Source: Microcella frigidaquae
Lineage (GTDB): Bacteria > Actinomycetota > Actinomycetes > Actinomycetales > Microbacteriaceae
DNA: 64,000 nt
NCBI RefSeq assembly: GCF_014200395.1
Contig: NZ_JACHBS010000001.1
Span: forward strand, 62,001 to 126,000
Reading direction: 5' to 3'
Position numbers and translations under genes: made by a program. The notes beneath the pieces were generated by a model. The model was given only the letters and a program-made list of their open reading frames with translations. It was not told the origin of the DNA and did not search any database. Below are positions 44,049 to 54,739 of the stretch, piece by piece. Within the stretch, counting starts at the first letter, position 1; every line of letters begins with the position of its first letter.

Positions 44049-45701
44049 ATGACATCCCGACTCCCTGCTGACCTGCCGCCCGCGCTCGGCGGGCACCGCC
44101 TCGTGCGGATGCTCGCGCAGGACGAACGGGCCGTGAGCGCCCTCGTTCACGCCGATGGCCGGTCCCACGTGGCACGGGTCTTCGCCTCCACCGCCGACCC
44201 CGCCGCCGTCGAGCAGGAGCTCGCGGTGCACGACCTGCTCGCGACCGCACCCGCCGCCCTCCGCCAGCACGTCGTCGGCCTCGCCGACCTGTTCACCCTG
44301 CCCGACGGCCGCCTCGTCGCCCTTCTCGACCCCGTGCCGGGGTGCCGCCTCGACGAGCTTCTGCGGCCGTCAGCGGTCGACCTGTCGCCGGGGGAGGCGG
44401 TTACCGTGCTGGCCCCGCTCGTCGGAGCAGTCGCAGCGGGTCATGAACTCGGCCTTACGGGCCTGCCGCTGCGGCCGTCCGCCATCCGCTTCACGGCGGC
44501 CGGCGCACCGATGATCGTCGAGCTCGGAGACGCTCGGGTCTCGCCCCCGCTGCCTGATCGCTACCGCGCGACGGAGCCCGCCTACCGGGCCGACAGCGCC
44601 GCGCTGCGGGCCCTCGCGGATGCGGTGGCCAGCGCATTGCCGCCTGCTGAGGCCGAGGCGCTCCGGGGGATCCTCGAGACCGTGACCATGGAGGGCGAAC
44701 GGGGAGCCGCAGCATCCGCCCTGTTCGGGCTCGCTGTTCCGGAGCCGATCCGGCTCGAGGAACGGGCGGCCGTGATGCTCGCGCCCCCGCCGTCGGTGCC
44801 CCGGCCGTTCGCGCCACCGGCGGCGGCGGCTCTGTCGTGGCCACCGGCGGCGCTCGACACAGGTTCCTCGTCTGCGTCACAATCGGCCGAGCAGTCGTCC
44901 GTCGCAGGGTCCGGTCAGACCGCAGCGGGCGCGTCGGGCCGCGTCAGCCGCGTGGTGGACGAGACGCTGCGGGCTATCGCCCTACCGGAAGGAGTGCGGC
45001 GACCGATCCTTCGTGGTCTTCAGGTCGCGGAGTTCTGGCTCGACGATCGTCGCCAGCGGGTTGGGCAGCGCGAGGCCGTGGCTCCCGCTGGGCGGGCCGA
45101 GCGTGACAGGGGAGCCCGGCCGCGACTGCGCCCCCGATACGCGCTGATGGGGGCGGCGGGGGCCGCCGCCCTCCTCGCTGCCGTCGTCCTCGCGCAGGAC
45201 GCTGGGGATGCGTCGGCGGAGACAGCAGCGCACGACACGCTGACGGACGATGGTACGGGGGAGGCGGAAGAGCCGCAGGGCGGCGTCACAGGAATCCCCG
45301 ACTCCGCGGCAACGCGCGATGCGCCGGAACGGCTCCTCCGCCCCGACGTCGGCGAGTGGCCGGAGATCGTCGCGACGCTCGTCGAGCGGTGGGTCGCCTG
45401 CCGCGGCGAGGAGAGCGTCGCGGACGGCGACGGCGCGCGGGCGGACAGGGCGCGAGCGGATTGCGCGGAGAACGTGGCCCACGCGGGCTCGGCGGCCGCC
45501 GCGCTCATCGCCCTCGACGATGAGCGCCACGCGGTGCTCGCGGCATGGGCGCGCGGGGGCGGCGAGGCCGTCGTGGTCGAGCGGATGGGTGGGGCGGTGC
45601 TCGTCGACCTGGTCGCGTCCGGTCCCGGTGGAACGACAGCGGCCTCGCTCCTCGTGATGAGGAGCGAGGCCGGCTGGCGAATTCGCGATGTTCTCGGCTA
45701 G
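44049..45701 (+). CDS. Membrane pseudokinase (Ser/Thr kinase-like)
   Basis: 550 residues. Residues 1-230 resemble a Ser/Thr kinase in layout: HVARVFAST in place of the VAIK strand, a helix with QELAVHDLL, and LPLRPSAIRFTAAGAPMIVE in place of the catalytic loop. The HRD Asp is replaced, and DFG has become ELG. Residues 230-340 are low-complexity. One membrane helix (about 364-383, ALMGAAGAAALLAAVVLAQD) follows, then a C-terminal extracellular domain with two Cys (ACRGEE, ADCAEN) likely forming a disulfide. The kinase is therefore probably catalytically dead and a scaffold or ligand sensor. ATG at 44049. It is convergent with the E2 gene, with stop codons overlapping (CTAG). Confidence 0.65.
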   Translation: MTSRLPADLPPALGGHRLVRMLAQDERAVSALVHADGRSHVARVFASTADPAAVEQELAVHDLLATAPAALRQHVVGLADLFTLPDGRLVALLDPVPGCRLDELLRPSAVDLSPGEAVTVLAPLVGAVAAGHELGLTGLPLRPSAIRFTAAGAPMIVELGDARVSPPLPDRYRATEPAYRADSAALRALADAVASALPPAEAEALRGILETVTMEGERGAAASALFGLAVPEPIRLEERAAVMLAPPPSVPRPFAPPAAAALSWPPAALDTGSSSASQSAEQSSVAGSGQTAAGASGRVSRVVDETLRAIALPEGVRRPILRGLQVAEFWLDDRRQRVGQREAVAPAGRAERDRGARPRLRPRYALMGAAGAAALLAAVVLAQDAGDASAETAAHDTLTDDGTGEAEEPQGGVTGIPDSAATRDAPERLLRPDVGEWPEIVATLVERWVACRGEESVADGDGARADRARADCAENVAHAGSAAAALIALDDERHAVLAAWARGGGEAVVVERMGGAVLVDLVASGPGGTTAASLLVMRSEAGWRIRDVLG

Positions 45702-47095
45702 ATGCCGAGGTCGGCGTCGAAGTCGGCCTCCTCGAGGCGCGCCTTGACGGCCGAGAGGAAGCGGGCGGCGTCGGCGCCGTCGACGATGCGGTGGTCATAG
45801 GACAGGGCGAAGTAGACCATTGAGCGCACGGCGACGACATCCGAGCCGTCGACCTGGATGACGGCGGGCTTCTTGGTCACGATGCCCGTGCCCAGGATGG
45901 CGACCTGGGGGAGGAAGACCACCGGGGTGTCGAACAGCGCGCCGCGCGAGCCGGTGTTGGTGAGCGTGAAGGTGCCGCCCGCCAGCTCATCCGGCTTCAA
46001 CTGGTTGTCGCGCGTGCGTGCAGCGAGGTCCGCGATCTCGCGAGCCAGGCCCGCGATGGTGAGATCGCCCGCGTTCCGCACCACCGGCGTCAGCAGGCCG
46101 CGCTCGGTGTCAACCGCGATCGAGAGGTTCTCGGTATCGGGGTAGACGATCGAGTCGCCCTCGACGGTCGCGTTGATGATCGGGAACGCCCGCAGAGCCT
46201 CGGTCGCTGCTTTCGCGAAGAAGGGGAGGAAGGACAGCTTCGTGCCGGTCGCCTTCTCGAAGTCGCCCTTCACCGCGGTGCGCAGGGCGGCAAGTCGGGT
46301 CACGTCGACCTCGACGACAGTCGTCAGCTGGGCGGTCGACTGCATCGACGCGACCGCACGCTCGGCGATGACCTTGCGCAGCCGCGACATCGCGGCGGTC
46401 GTGCCGCGCAGCGGCGACACCTCGAGGGCGGGGCGAGGAGCCGCGGCGGCGGCGTGCGCGCCCCCTGCGGCTGCCAGCACGTCCTGCTTCCGGATCCGAC
46501 CGCCGACGCCGGTCCCCGTCACGCGCGCGAGGTCGACACCGTGCTCGGCAGCCAGCTTGCGGACGATCGGCGTGATGTACGCGGCGGCGTTCGACGGGGC
46601 GGGCGCAGCCGGCGCGGCGGGCGCCGCAGCCGCAGGTGCCGGCGGAGCGGCAACCGGAGCGGCAGGGGCGGGGGCGGCGGGAGCGGCGACCGAAGCCGCT
46701 GGGGCGGCCGCGGGGGCCTCCACCACGGGAGCGGGAGTCGCAGGAGCGGGTGCGGGTTCCGCGACCGGAGCAGCCGCGGGGGCCTCGACCACGGGCGCCG
46801 GGGCAGCGGCGGCCGGCACCTCGGCCGGGGCCGGTGCGGCGGGAGCCGCCGAGCCGGAACCGTCACCGATGCGCACGAGCGGGGTGCCGACCTCGACGGT
46901 CTCGTCCTCCGCCACGAGGATCTCCTCCACGACGCCGGCGATCGGCGACGGGATCTCGGTGTCGACCTTGTCGGTCGACACCTCGAGCAGCGGCTCGTCG
47001 ACCTCGACGCGGTCGCCGACGTTCTTGAGCCATCGGGTGACCGTTCCCTCGGTGACGCTCTCGCCGAGCGCCGGGAGGTTGACGGATTCGCTCAT
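45698..47095 (-). CDS. Dihydrolipoamide acyltransferase (E2 of PDH/OGDH)
   Basis: 465 residues. One lipoyl domain (residues 1-78, lipoylated Lys in STDKVDTEIPSP, about 43). A roughly 115-residue Ala/Pro-rich flexible linker follows, then an E3/E1-binding domain (ITPIVRKLAAEHGVDLARVT, about 191-210). The C-terminal catalytic domain ends in SYDHRIVDGADAARFL, with the catalytic His and Asp. Two or three lipoyl domains are common in actinobacterial SucB; here there is one. It could serve both pyruvate (with AceE) and 2-oxoglutarate dehydrogenase. ATG at 47095 with AAGGAG upstream. It follows lpdA in the same direction by 55 nt. Confidence 0.93.
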   Translation of the reverse strand: MSESVNLPALGESVTEGTVTRWLKNVGDRVEVDEPLLEVSTDKVDTEIPSPIAGVVEEILVAEDETVEVGTPLVRIGDGSGSAAPAAPAPAEVPAAAAPAPVVEAPAAAPVAEPAPAPATPAPVVEAPAAAPAASVAAPAAPAPAAPVAAPPAPAAAAPAAPAAPAPSNAAAYITPIVRKLAAEHGVDLARVTGTGVGGRIRKQDVLAAAGGAHAAAAAPRPALEVSPLRGTTAAMSRLRKVIAERAVASMQSTAQLTTVVEVDVTRLAALRTAVKGDFEKATGTKLSFLPFFAKAATEALRAFPIINATVEGDSIVYPDTENLSIAVDTERGLLTPVVRNAGDLTIAGLAREIADLAARTRDNQLKPDELAGGTFTLTNTGSRGALFDTPVVFLPQVAILGTGIVTKKPAVIQVDGSDVVAVRSMVYFALSYDHRIVDGADAARFLSAVKARLEEADFDADLGI

Positions 47096-47150
47096 CAGTA
47101 GTGCTCCTTCGAAGCCTGTTGGTGGTGTCAGCCTAGTTGCGGGGTGCGGA

Positions 47151-48524
47151 TCAGATGCCGTGCAGCGGCTTGCCCGCGAGCGCGAGGAACGCCTCGCCGA
47201 GCGCCTCGTTCTGCGTCGGGTGGGCGTGGATGAGGGGCGCGACATCCTCGGGGTGGGCATCCCAGTTGACGGCCAGCTGCGCCTCGCCGATCAGTTCGCC
47301 GACGCGCGCACCGATCATGTGCACGCCGACGACGGGGCCATCGATGACCCGGATGATCTTGATCGAGCCGGACGTCTCGAGGATGTGGCTCTTGCCGTTG
47401 CCCGCGAGGTTGTACTCGTAGGTCGCGATCGCCGCATCGCCGTACTGCTCCTTGGCCTTGGCCTCGCCGAGGCCGACCGAGGCGACCTCGGGCTCGCTGT
47501 AGGTGACCTTCGGGATGTTCGTGTCGGAGATGACGACCGGGTTCAGGCCCGCGATCTCCTCGGCCACGAAGATGCCGTGCTGGTAGCCGCGGTGCGCGAG
47601 CTGCAGGCCGGGGACGATGTCGCCGACGGCCCAGACGCCGGGGATGTTGGTGCGCAGGCGCTCGTCCGTCAGGACGAAGCCGCGGTCCATGGCGACGCCG
47701 ACCTCCTCGAAGCCGAGGTTTGCGGTTGCCGGCCCGCGGCCGACGGCGACCAGAAGCAGCTCGGCCTCGATGGTCGCGCCGTTCTCGAGGGTCACGACAA
47801 CGCCCTGGTCGTTCTGGGTCACGCTCTGGAAGCGGACACCGGTCGTGAACTCGATGCCGCGCTTGCGGAAGGCGCGCTCGAACTGCTTCGAGACCGACTC
47901 CTCCTCAGCGGGGACGAGACGGGGCAGGCCCTCGATGATGTGCACCTCCGAGCCCCACGAACGCCAGACGCTCGAGAACTCGACGCCGATGACGCCGCCG
48001 CCGAGCACGGCGACCTTCTTGGGCACGTAGTCGAGCTGCAGGGCCTGCTCGGAGGTGATGACGCGCCCGCCGATCTCGAGCCCCGGCAGGGTGCGCGAGT
48101 ACGACCCGGTCGCGAGGACGATGTTCGTGCCGGTCACAGTCGTGTCGCCCACCTGCACGGTGGTGGGGGAGGTCAGCCGGCCCTCGCCCTCGATGAGGGT
48201 GATACCGCGCGCCTTGATGAGACCCTGAAGGCCCTTGTACTTGCTGGAGACGATGCCCTCGCGGTACTGGATGACAGCGGGGACGTCGATGCCTTCGAGC
48301 GTGGCCTTGACGCCGAAGCGGGCGGCGTCGCGTGCGGCGTCGGCCACCTCGGCCGCGTGCAGCAGGGCCTTGGTCGGGATGCAGCCGACGTGGAGGCAGG
48401 TGCCGCCGACCTTCGACTTCTCGATGAGCGCGACGCTCATCCCGAGCTGGCTGGCGCGCAGGGCGGCGGAGTAGCCACCGCTTCCCGCACCGAGGACGAC
48501 AAGGTCAAACGTGTGGCTCGACAC
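47151..48524 (-). CDS. lpdA: Dihydrolipoamide dehydrogenase (E3)
   Basis: 457 residues. FAD-dependent reoxidation of dihydrolipoyl-E2, passing electrons to NAD+. LGAGSGGYSAALRA (FAD site, about 10-23), GGTCLHVGCIPTK with the redox disulfide Cys, VLGGGVIGVEFSSVWRSWG (NAD site), WAVGDIVPG, and the catalytic His-Glu in HAHPTQNEALGEA near the C-terminus. GTG at 48524 with AAGGAG 9 nt upstream; TATCCT (48550-48555) gives a conventional 5' leader of roughly 20 nt. Confidence 0.97.
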   Translation of the reverse strand: MSSHTFDLVVLGAGSGGYSAALRASQLGMSVALIEKSKVGGTCLHVGCIPTKALLHAAEVADAARDAARFGVKATLEGIDVPAVIQYREGIVSSKYKGLQGLIKARGITLIEGEGRLTSPTTVQVGDTTVTGTNIVLATGSYSRTLPGLEIGGRVITSEQALQLDYVPKKVAVLGGGVIGVEFSSVWRSWGSEVHIIEGLPRLVPAEEESVSKQFERAFRKRGIEFTTGVRFQSVTQNDQGVVVTLENGATIEAELLLVAVGRGPATANLGFEEVGVAMDRGFVLTDERLRTNIPGVWAVGDIVPGLQLAHRGYQHGIFVAEEIAGLNPVVISDTNIPKVTYSEPEVASVGLGEAKAKEQYGDAAIATYEYNLAGNGKSHILETSGSIKIIRVIDGPVVGVHMIGARVGELIGEAQLAVNWDAHPEDVAPLIHAHPTQNEALGEAFLALAGKPLHGI

Positions 48525-48632
48525 CGGCAGAGACTCCTTACATCCGCGAAGGATAGTCGTGCGGGGGTCGACGTCGAGGTGGCGGGTCGACCCGATGTGC
48601 GGCACGACGGTCACGTGCCAGCGTCGAGCCTA

Positions 48633-50129
48633 CTACTTGGCCGCGAGCCGTTCCGCGAGCCGGACCAGCAGGCGCACCATCACCCCGGACGGGCCCTTGG
48701 GGGTGTAGCCGAAGGGGCTGCCCGGGTTGTTGGCGGGTCCGGCGATGTCGAGGTGGGCCCACGGGATGCGGGGCGCATCCGGCTCGGACCCGGTGCGGCC
48801 GACGAACTCACGCAGGAACACGCCCGCCAGCAGCATGCCGGCGGCGGTGCTGCCCGGCTTCGCGTTGGCGATGTCGGCGACGTCGCTCTTGAGCAGCGGC
48901 CGCAGTTCGGCGGGCAGCGGCATGGGCCACACGAGCTCGCCGGTGTCGGCCGCGGCGGCGCGCACCTGCTCGACGAGGGCGTCGTCGCCCATCAGGCCCG
49001 CGTACCGCTCGCCGAGGGCGACCCGGGCCGCGCCGGTGAGGGTGGCGACGTCGACGATCGCGTCGGGGCGCTCCTCGCTGGCGGCGGCGAGCCCGTCGGC
49101 CATGACGAGGCGGCCCTCCGCATCCGTGTTCAGCACCTCGACGGTGGTGCCGCCCCGGATCGTCAGGACGTCGTTGGGCCGCATCGCCGTCGACGACGGC
49201 AGGTTCTCGGCCAGGCAGAGCCACGCGGTGACGCGGGTGGGCAGACCGAGCCGGGCGGCGGCGATGACCGCGGCAAGCGCGGTCGCCGCGCCCGTCATGT
49301 CGTACTTCATGCCGACCATCGCCGCGGCGGGCTTGAGCGACAGCCCGCCGGAATCGAAGGTGATGCCCTTGCCGACGAGCGCGAGGTGGGGGCCGCCCTC
49401 CGCGCCCGCGTAGCGGACGGCGAGCAGGCGGGGCGGACGGGACGAGCCCTGGCCGACGCCCAGGATGCCCCCGAACCCGCCGGCGGCGAGCTCGTCGGGG
49501 CCCCACTCCTCGAACGTGAGCGGGAGGCCCGCTGCCGCCGTGCGGGCGCGCTCGACGAAAGAGGCAGGGTAGAGGTCGTTCGGCGGCGTGTTCACGAGGT
49601 CGCGCACGAGGGCGACCGCGTCGGCGGTGATGCCGGCGGCGATGGCGGCCTCGCCCGCGGCCTCGTGGTCGGAGACCAGGACGAGCTCGGTGGTCGTCGG
49701 CCCGGGCTCGGACCGTCGGTAGCCCGTGAAGCGGTAGCCGCCCATTGCGGCTCCCTCCAGCACCGCCTGGCAGTCGGCGGCGGTCTGCGCGGGCAGGGCC
49801 AGGGCAATCCGAGTCGCGCTGCTGAGCGCCCGCGCGGCGGTCCCGGCCGCGGTGCGCAGAGCCTCCGGTGTCTGCTCGCCACGGCCGAGACCGACGGCGA
49901 GGAGGCTCGCGGCAGCGACACCCTGCGGCGCGGGAACGCGCGCGGTCTCGTCGGCGGCGCCGGTGTGGCCCAGCATCCGCAGCATGTCGGCGATGCCGGT
50001 GAGAGCCGGGTCGTCGATGCCGACGAGCGCAACCGCGCCGTCCGCATCCGGGCGGGTTCCGATGACCAGGGCGTCGGCGACGACGGCGCTGAGGGACGCG
50101 GCAGAGACGGTGAGGGCGGGGGAGGGCAT
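48633..50129 (-). CDS. pepA: Leucyl aminopeptidase (M17)
   Basis: 498 residues. Removes N-terminal amino acids; two-metal enzyme. Residues 1-160 are the variable N-terminal domain. The C-terminal catalytic domain has LVGKGITFDSGGLSLKPAAA (Lys/Asp metal site), MKYDMTGAATALA, and the family signature NTDAEGRLVMADGLA. The start is the ATG at 50129, because TAGCAT lies 7 nt upstream; an in-frame ATG at 50138 overlaps that -10 box. It is divergent from the PAC2 gene. Confidence 0.93.
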   Translation of the reverse strand: MPSPALTVSAASLSAVVADALVIGTRPDADGAVALVGIDDPALTGIADMLRMLGHTGAADETARVPAPQGVAAASLLAVGLGRGEQTPEALRTAAGTAARALSSATRIALALPAQTAADCQAVLEGAAMGGYRFTGYRRSEPGPTTTELVLVSDHEAAGEAAIAAGITADAVALVRDLVNTPPNDLYPASFVERARTAAAGLPLTFEEWGPDELAAGGFGGILGVGQGSSRPPRLLAVRYAGAEGGPHLALVGKGITFDSGGLSLKPAAAMVGMKYDMTGAATALAAVIAAARLGLPTRVTAWLCLAENLPSSTAMRPNDVLTIRGGTTVEVLNTDAEGRLVMADGLAAASEERPDAIVDVATLTGAARVALGERYAGLMGDDALVEQVRAAAADTGELVWPMPLPAELRPLLKSDVADIANAKPGSTAAGMLLAGVFLREFVGRTGSEPDAPRIPWAHLDIAGPANNPGSPFGYTPKGPSGVMVRLLVRLAERLAAK

Positions 50130-50216
50130 GCGCGCCATGCTAGCCGCGGCCGCTGTTCGCTCAGGGCGCTCGCGCTCCGGCCGGTTCGCCCGATCGGCGC
50201 GACCTACCATGGAGGT
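50130..50216. promoter_or_regulatory. Divergent leaderless promoters, pepA and PAC2 gene
   Basis: On the minus strand TAGCAT (50137-50142) is 7 nt before the pepA ATG at 50129. On the plus strand TACCAT (50205-50210) is 6 nt before the ATG at 50217. Confidence 0.6.
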
Positions 50217-51137
50217 ATGCGCACCCCGGCCGAGCTCTACACCGTCGCGATGACGGAGAACGAGGTGCCGCGCGGCCTGGCGCTGGTCGTCGGACTCACC
50301 GGCTTCGTCGACTCCGGCGGCGCGGTCGCGCAGGTGTCGGAGTACCTTCTCGACGAGCTCGACCACCGCGACGTCGTCGTCTTCGACAACGACGAGCTGC
50401 TCGACTACCGCGCCCGTCGGCCGATCATGGTCTTCGAGGAGACCCGCATCACCGAGTACCGCCGCCCGCAGCTCGTGCTGCGCCTCGCGGAGGACGAGCT
50501 CGGCGCTCCCTTCCTTCTGCTCACCGGCTACGAGCCGGACTTCCGGTGGGAGCGGTTCGTTGATGCCCTCCTCGATCTCATCGAGCGCTATGGGGTGGCC
50601 TCCACGACGTGGGTGCACGCCATCCCGATGCCCGTTCCGCACACCCGCCCGATCGGTGTGACCGTGAGCGGGACGCGCGAGGAGCTCATCGAGGCCTACT
50701 CGGTGTGGCGCCCGCGCACGCAGGTGCCCGGCAACGTCCTGCACCTGCTCGAGCACCGGCTGACCACCGCGGGTCACCCGACCGCGGGCTTCGTGCTGCT
50801 CGTGCCGCACTACCTGGCCGATACCGAGTTCCCCTCGGCGGCCGTGACGGCCCTCGAGAGCATCACCGCGGCGACCGGGCTCCTGTTCCCGACCGACCGG
50901 CTGCGGGAGGAGGGGCGGGAGTTCCTCGCCCGCATCGAGGCGCAGGTCGAGGAGAACAGCGAGCTCGCGCGGCTGGTGGGCGACCTCGAGAATCGGCACG
51001 ACTCCTATATGGAGGACAACCCGCTCCGCTCGCCGCTGACCGACGAGGACGGCGAGCTGCCGAGCGCCGACTCGATCGCCGCCGAGCTCGAGAAGTTCCT
51101 GGCGCACCGCCAGGCCGCGGACGACGACCAGGGCTAG
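50217..51137 (+). CDS. PAC2-family protein (proteasome assembly chaperone-like)
   Basis: 306 residues. PAC2 motifs: LALVVGLTGFVDSGGAVAQV (20-39), YLLDELDHRDVVVFDNDELL, DYRARRPIMVFEE, PFLLLTGYEPDFRWERF and VHAIPMPVPHTRP. C-terminal region helical with acidic stretches. The role in actinobacteria is not settled; the archaeal/eukaryal relatives help proteasome assembly. ATG at 50217, with TACCAT -10 six nt upstream (leaderless). Confidence 0.9.
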   Translation: MRTPAELYTVAMTENEVPRGLALVVGLTGFVDSGGAVAQVSEYLLDELDHRDVVVFDNDELLDYRARRPIMVFEETRITEYRRPQLVLRLAEDELGAPFLLLTGYEPDFRWERFVDALLDLIERYGVASTTWVHAIPMPVPHTRPIGVTVSGTREELIEAYSVWRPRTQVPGNVLHLLEHRLTTAGHPTAGFVLLVPHYLADTEFPSAAVTALESITAATGLLFPTDRLREEGREFLARIEAQVEENSELARLVGDLENRHDSYMEDNPLRSPLTDEDGELPSADSIAAELEKFLAHRQAADDDQG

Positions 51138-51199
51138 GCGCCCGATCCGGCGCCGGTTGCGGGCGCGCGGGCGCGGTGGTCGGCGCGTCGCGGCCCGTG

Positions 51200-51208
51200 T
51201 GCGATAAT
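51200..51208 (+). promoter_or_regulatory. Extended -10 promoter upstream of the sigma factor gene
   Basis: TGCGATAAT (51200-51208) is an extended -10 (TGn plus GATAAT). It is the AT-richest short stretch in the 180-nt gap before the sigma gene. No clear -35 box is seen. Confidence 0.45.
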
Positions 51209-51321
51209 TAACCCTCACGACCCGGTCGGACGCCCGGCTCGCCTCCGCTTCATGCGGATGCTGGCCATCGCGACTTGACATGGGTCGTTCTCCTGCCCGC
51301 AGAACGCGAGATGAGGCCCCC

Positions 51322-52911
<1,590 letters not shown>

Positions 52912-52967
52912 GCCGCCCTGCTCGCCATCGGCGTCGACGCGCGCCCCGCATCCCGAACGGAGACCTC

Positions 52968-53669
52968 ATGACCGCTCAGCCCAACGAGGGCAAGCCGCTC
53001 ACGCGCGACGTCGACGGGGCGACCTACCAGCGCATCCCCGTGCGCACGCACGTGGTGATGTCGGGTGAGGACATCGTCGAGGTGGTTACGCGCTACGCGG
53101 GAGGGCTCGTCCTGCCGGGCGACATCGTCTTCGTGACCGAGAAGATCGTGGCCATCAGCCAGGGACGCGCCTTCCCGGTCGACGAGATCGAGCCCCGTCG
53201 CCTGGCGACCTTCCTGTCGAAGTACGTGACCAAGACGTCGCACGGCATCGGCCTGGGTATCCCGGAGACCATGGAGATGGCGCTGCGCGAGTGCGGCACC
53301 CCGCGCATCCTGCTCGCCGCCGCGGTCGCCGCGGTCACGAAGCCCTTCGGCCGCAAGGGCGACTTCTACCGCGTCGCCGGTCCGCGTGCTCGTGGCATCG
53401 ATGGCCCGACCGCCCACACCATCCCGCCGTACAACCAGCAGGTCGTGCTGATCCCTCTCGACTCGGCGGGGGTCGCCCGCCAGCTGCGGCAGGCGCTCGG
53501 CGGCGAGGTCGAGGTCGCGATCGTCGACGTCAACGACTTCGGCGGCAACATCCTCGGCTCGACACTGACGACGGCGGGGGAGAAAGCACTGGTGGGGATC
53601 CTCGCCGACAACCCACTCGGGCAGGGGCGCGAGAGCACCCCGATCGGAATCGTCCGCCGCGCATCCTGA
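52968..53669 (+). CDS. F420-0:gamma-glutamyl ligase-like protein
   Basis: 233 residues, single CofE-like domain. The visible blocks IPVRTHVVMSGEDIVEVVTR, LVLPGDIVFVTEKIVAISQG, and a C-terminal DVNDFGGNILGST match the N-terminal fold of coenzyme F420 gamma-glutamyl ligases, including the TEK region and the (D)xND metal region. Whether the organism makes F420 cannot be judged here. ATG at 52968 with ACGGAGA upstream. It is 56 nt downstream of rpoD and may be read from the same transcript. Confidence 0.8.
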   Translation: MTAQPNEGKPLTRDVDGATYQRIPVRTHVVMSGEDIVEVVTRYAGGLVLPGDIVFVTEKIVAISQGRAFPVDEIEPRRLATFLSKYVTKTSHGIGLGIPETMEMALRECGTPRILLAAAVAAVTKPFGRKGDFYRVAGPRARGIDGPTAHTIPPYNQQVVLIPLDSAGVARQLRQALGGEVEVAIVDVNDFGGNILGSTLTTAGEKALVGILADNPLGQGRESTPIGIVRRAS

Positions 53670-53703
53670 CCGGCCGCACCCCGAGCGGTCCAGCACCGGC
53701 GGA

Positions 53704-54726
53704 TCAGAAGCCGATGACGCTCCGGTAGAGCGGCAGCAGGCCCTCCCGCACACCCGTGACGCTGGGCTTGAGCTGGAACACCCCGGTGTTGTAGTTGCCC
53801 TCGATCACGGCCGCTCCCATGGGGGTGACGGCGAAGTCCCAGCCGACGTAGCGAATCTCGGGGACCTCGCGCGCGACCGCGTCGACGAGGGTCTCCAGCG
53901 CGTCCCAGTTCGGCACGCGGAAGCCGACGATCGGGGTTCCCGAGAGCGGGTGCGCCTCGAAAACGCGGTCGTCGCCGTCGATGGCCGGATGCTGCGCCAC
54001 ACCGTTCTCATCGAGCACGGTGTACATGCCGCCAGCTTTGAAGTTGTCGACGTCGCCGCCGTTGCCGATGCGCAACACGCGCACGAGCCGGTGAACGGTG
54101 CCGTCGTCGCCGAGGAAGGTGACGACGCGGAGGGTGTTGACGCTCGTGGGATTCAGAGCGGCCATCGCCGGATGCTGCGTGAGGAACTCCTCGAGGAGCA
54201 CCTGGCGGCCGGCAAGCCGAGCGGCGCGGAAGGCCTCCGGGTCGCCGACCTCGGCGCTGGCGTAGACCTCGATGCCATCACCGCCGAGGCTGTCGGCGAC
54301 CTTCGCCACGACCCGCGGATGCCGGGCGAGGAAGCCCGCCAGCTCGTCCGCACTGGCCGCGCGGAGGTCGATCACCTCGCGCCCGAGGTGCGCGGCGAAC
54401 CGCGCGCAGAACTGCGCCTTGTCCGCGAACAGCTGCCGGTGGCTGGCGGCGTTCCAGCGCTGCGAGAGGTGGTTCGACTTCGCGCTCGTCATGTACGTCG
54501 CGCGCTCGCGGCGGCTGAGCGTGTGGAAGTCCCACTCGGCGTAGTCCTGGAAGTTCACCTCGTGCCGCACCGACGACCAGAGCATGTCGATGATGATGAG
54601 CGTGCGCGACCGGCCGCTGCGGTCGGCGACGCGGGTCGCTATGCGAGTGAGGTTGTCGGGGTTGAAGGCGCGGGCGCGGCCCGCGAGGTAGCGGAGCCGA
54701 CGTCGTGCGGCGTCGAGTCGACCCAT
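53704..54726 (-). CDS. ATP-grasp protein of the sugar-transfer-associated family
   Basis: 340 residues. ATP-grasp fold: ADKAQFCARFAAHLGREVID, VVAKVADSLGGDGIEVY (ATP lysine), GRQVLLEEFLTQHPAMAALN, SVNTLRVVTFLGDDG, and EGNYNTGVFQLKPSVTG with metal-binding Asn. This is the ATPgrasp_ST family, often linked to polysaccharide gene clusters. Here it stands alone, without neighbouring sugar genes. Target substrate unknown. ATG at 54726, 13 nt after the stop of the small DUF7455 gene, so they are likely co-transcribed. Confidence 0.83.
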   Translation of the reverse strand: MGRLDAARRRLRYLAGRARAFNPDNLTRIATRVADRSGRSRTLIIIDMLWSSVRHEVNFQDYAEWDFHTLSRRERATYMTSAKSNHLSQRWNAASHRQLFADKAQFCARFAAHLGREVIDLRAASADELAGFLARHPRVVAKVADSLGGDGIEVYASAEVGDPEAFRAARLAGRQVLLEEFLTQHPAMAALNPTSVNTLRVVTFLGDDGTVHRLVRVLRIGNGGDVDNFKAGGMYTVLDENGVAQHPAIDGDDRVFEAHPLSGTPIVGFRVPNWDALETLVDAVAREVPEIRYVGWDFAVTPMGAAVIEGNYNTGVFQLKPSVTGVREGLLPLYRSVIGF

Positions 54727-54739
54727 CGGGCCGGGGCGG

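Noticed and set aside
46173..50216. Long plus-strand open frame across the E2, lpdA and pepA region
   Set aside because: Antisense shadow of three well-supported minus-strand genes. Only its last part, from 50217, is a real gene (PAC2).
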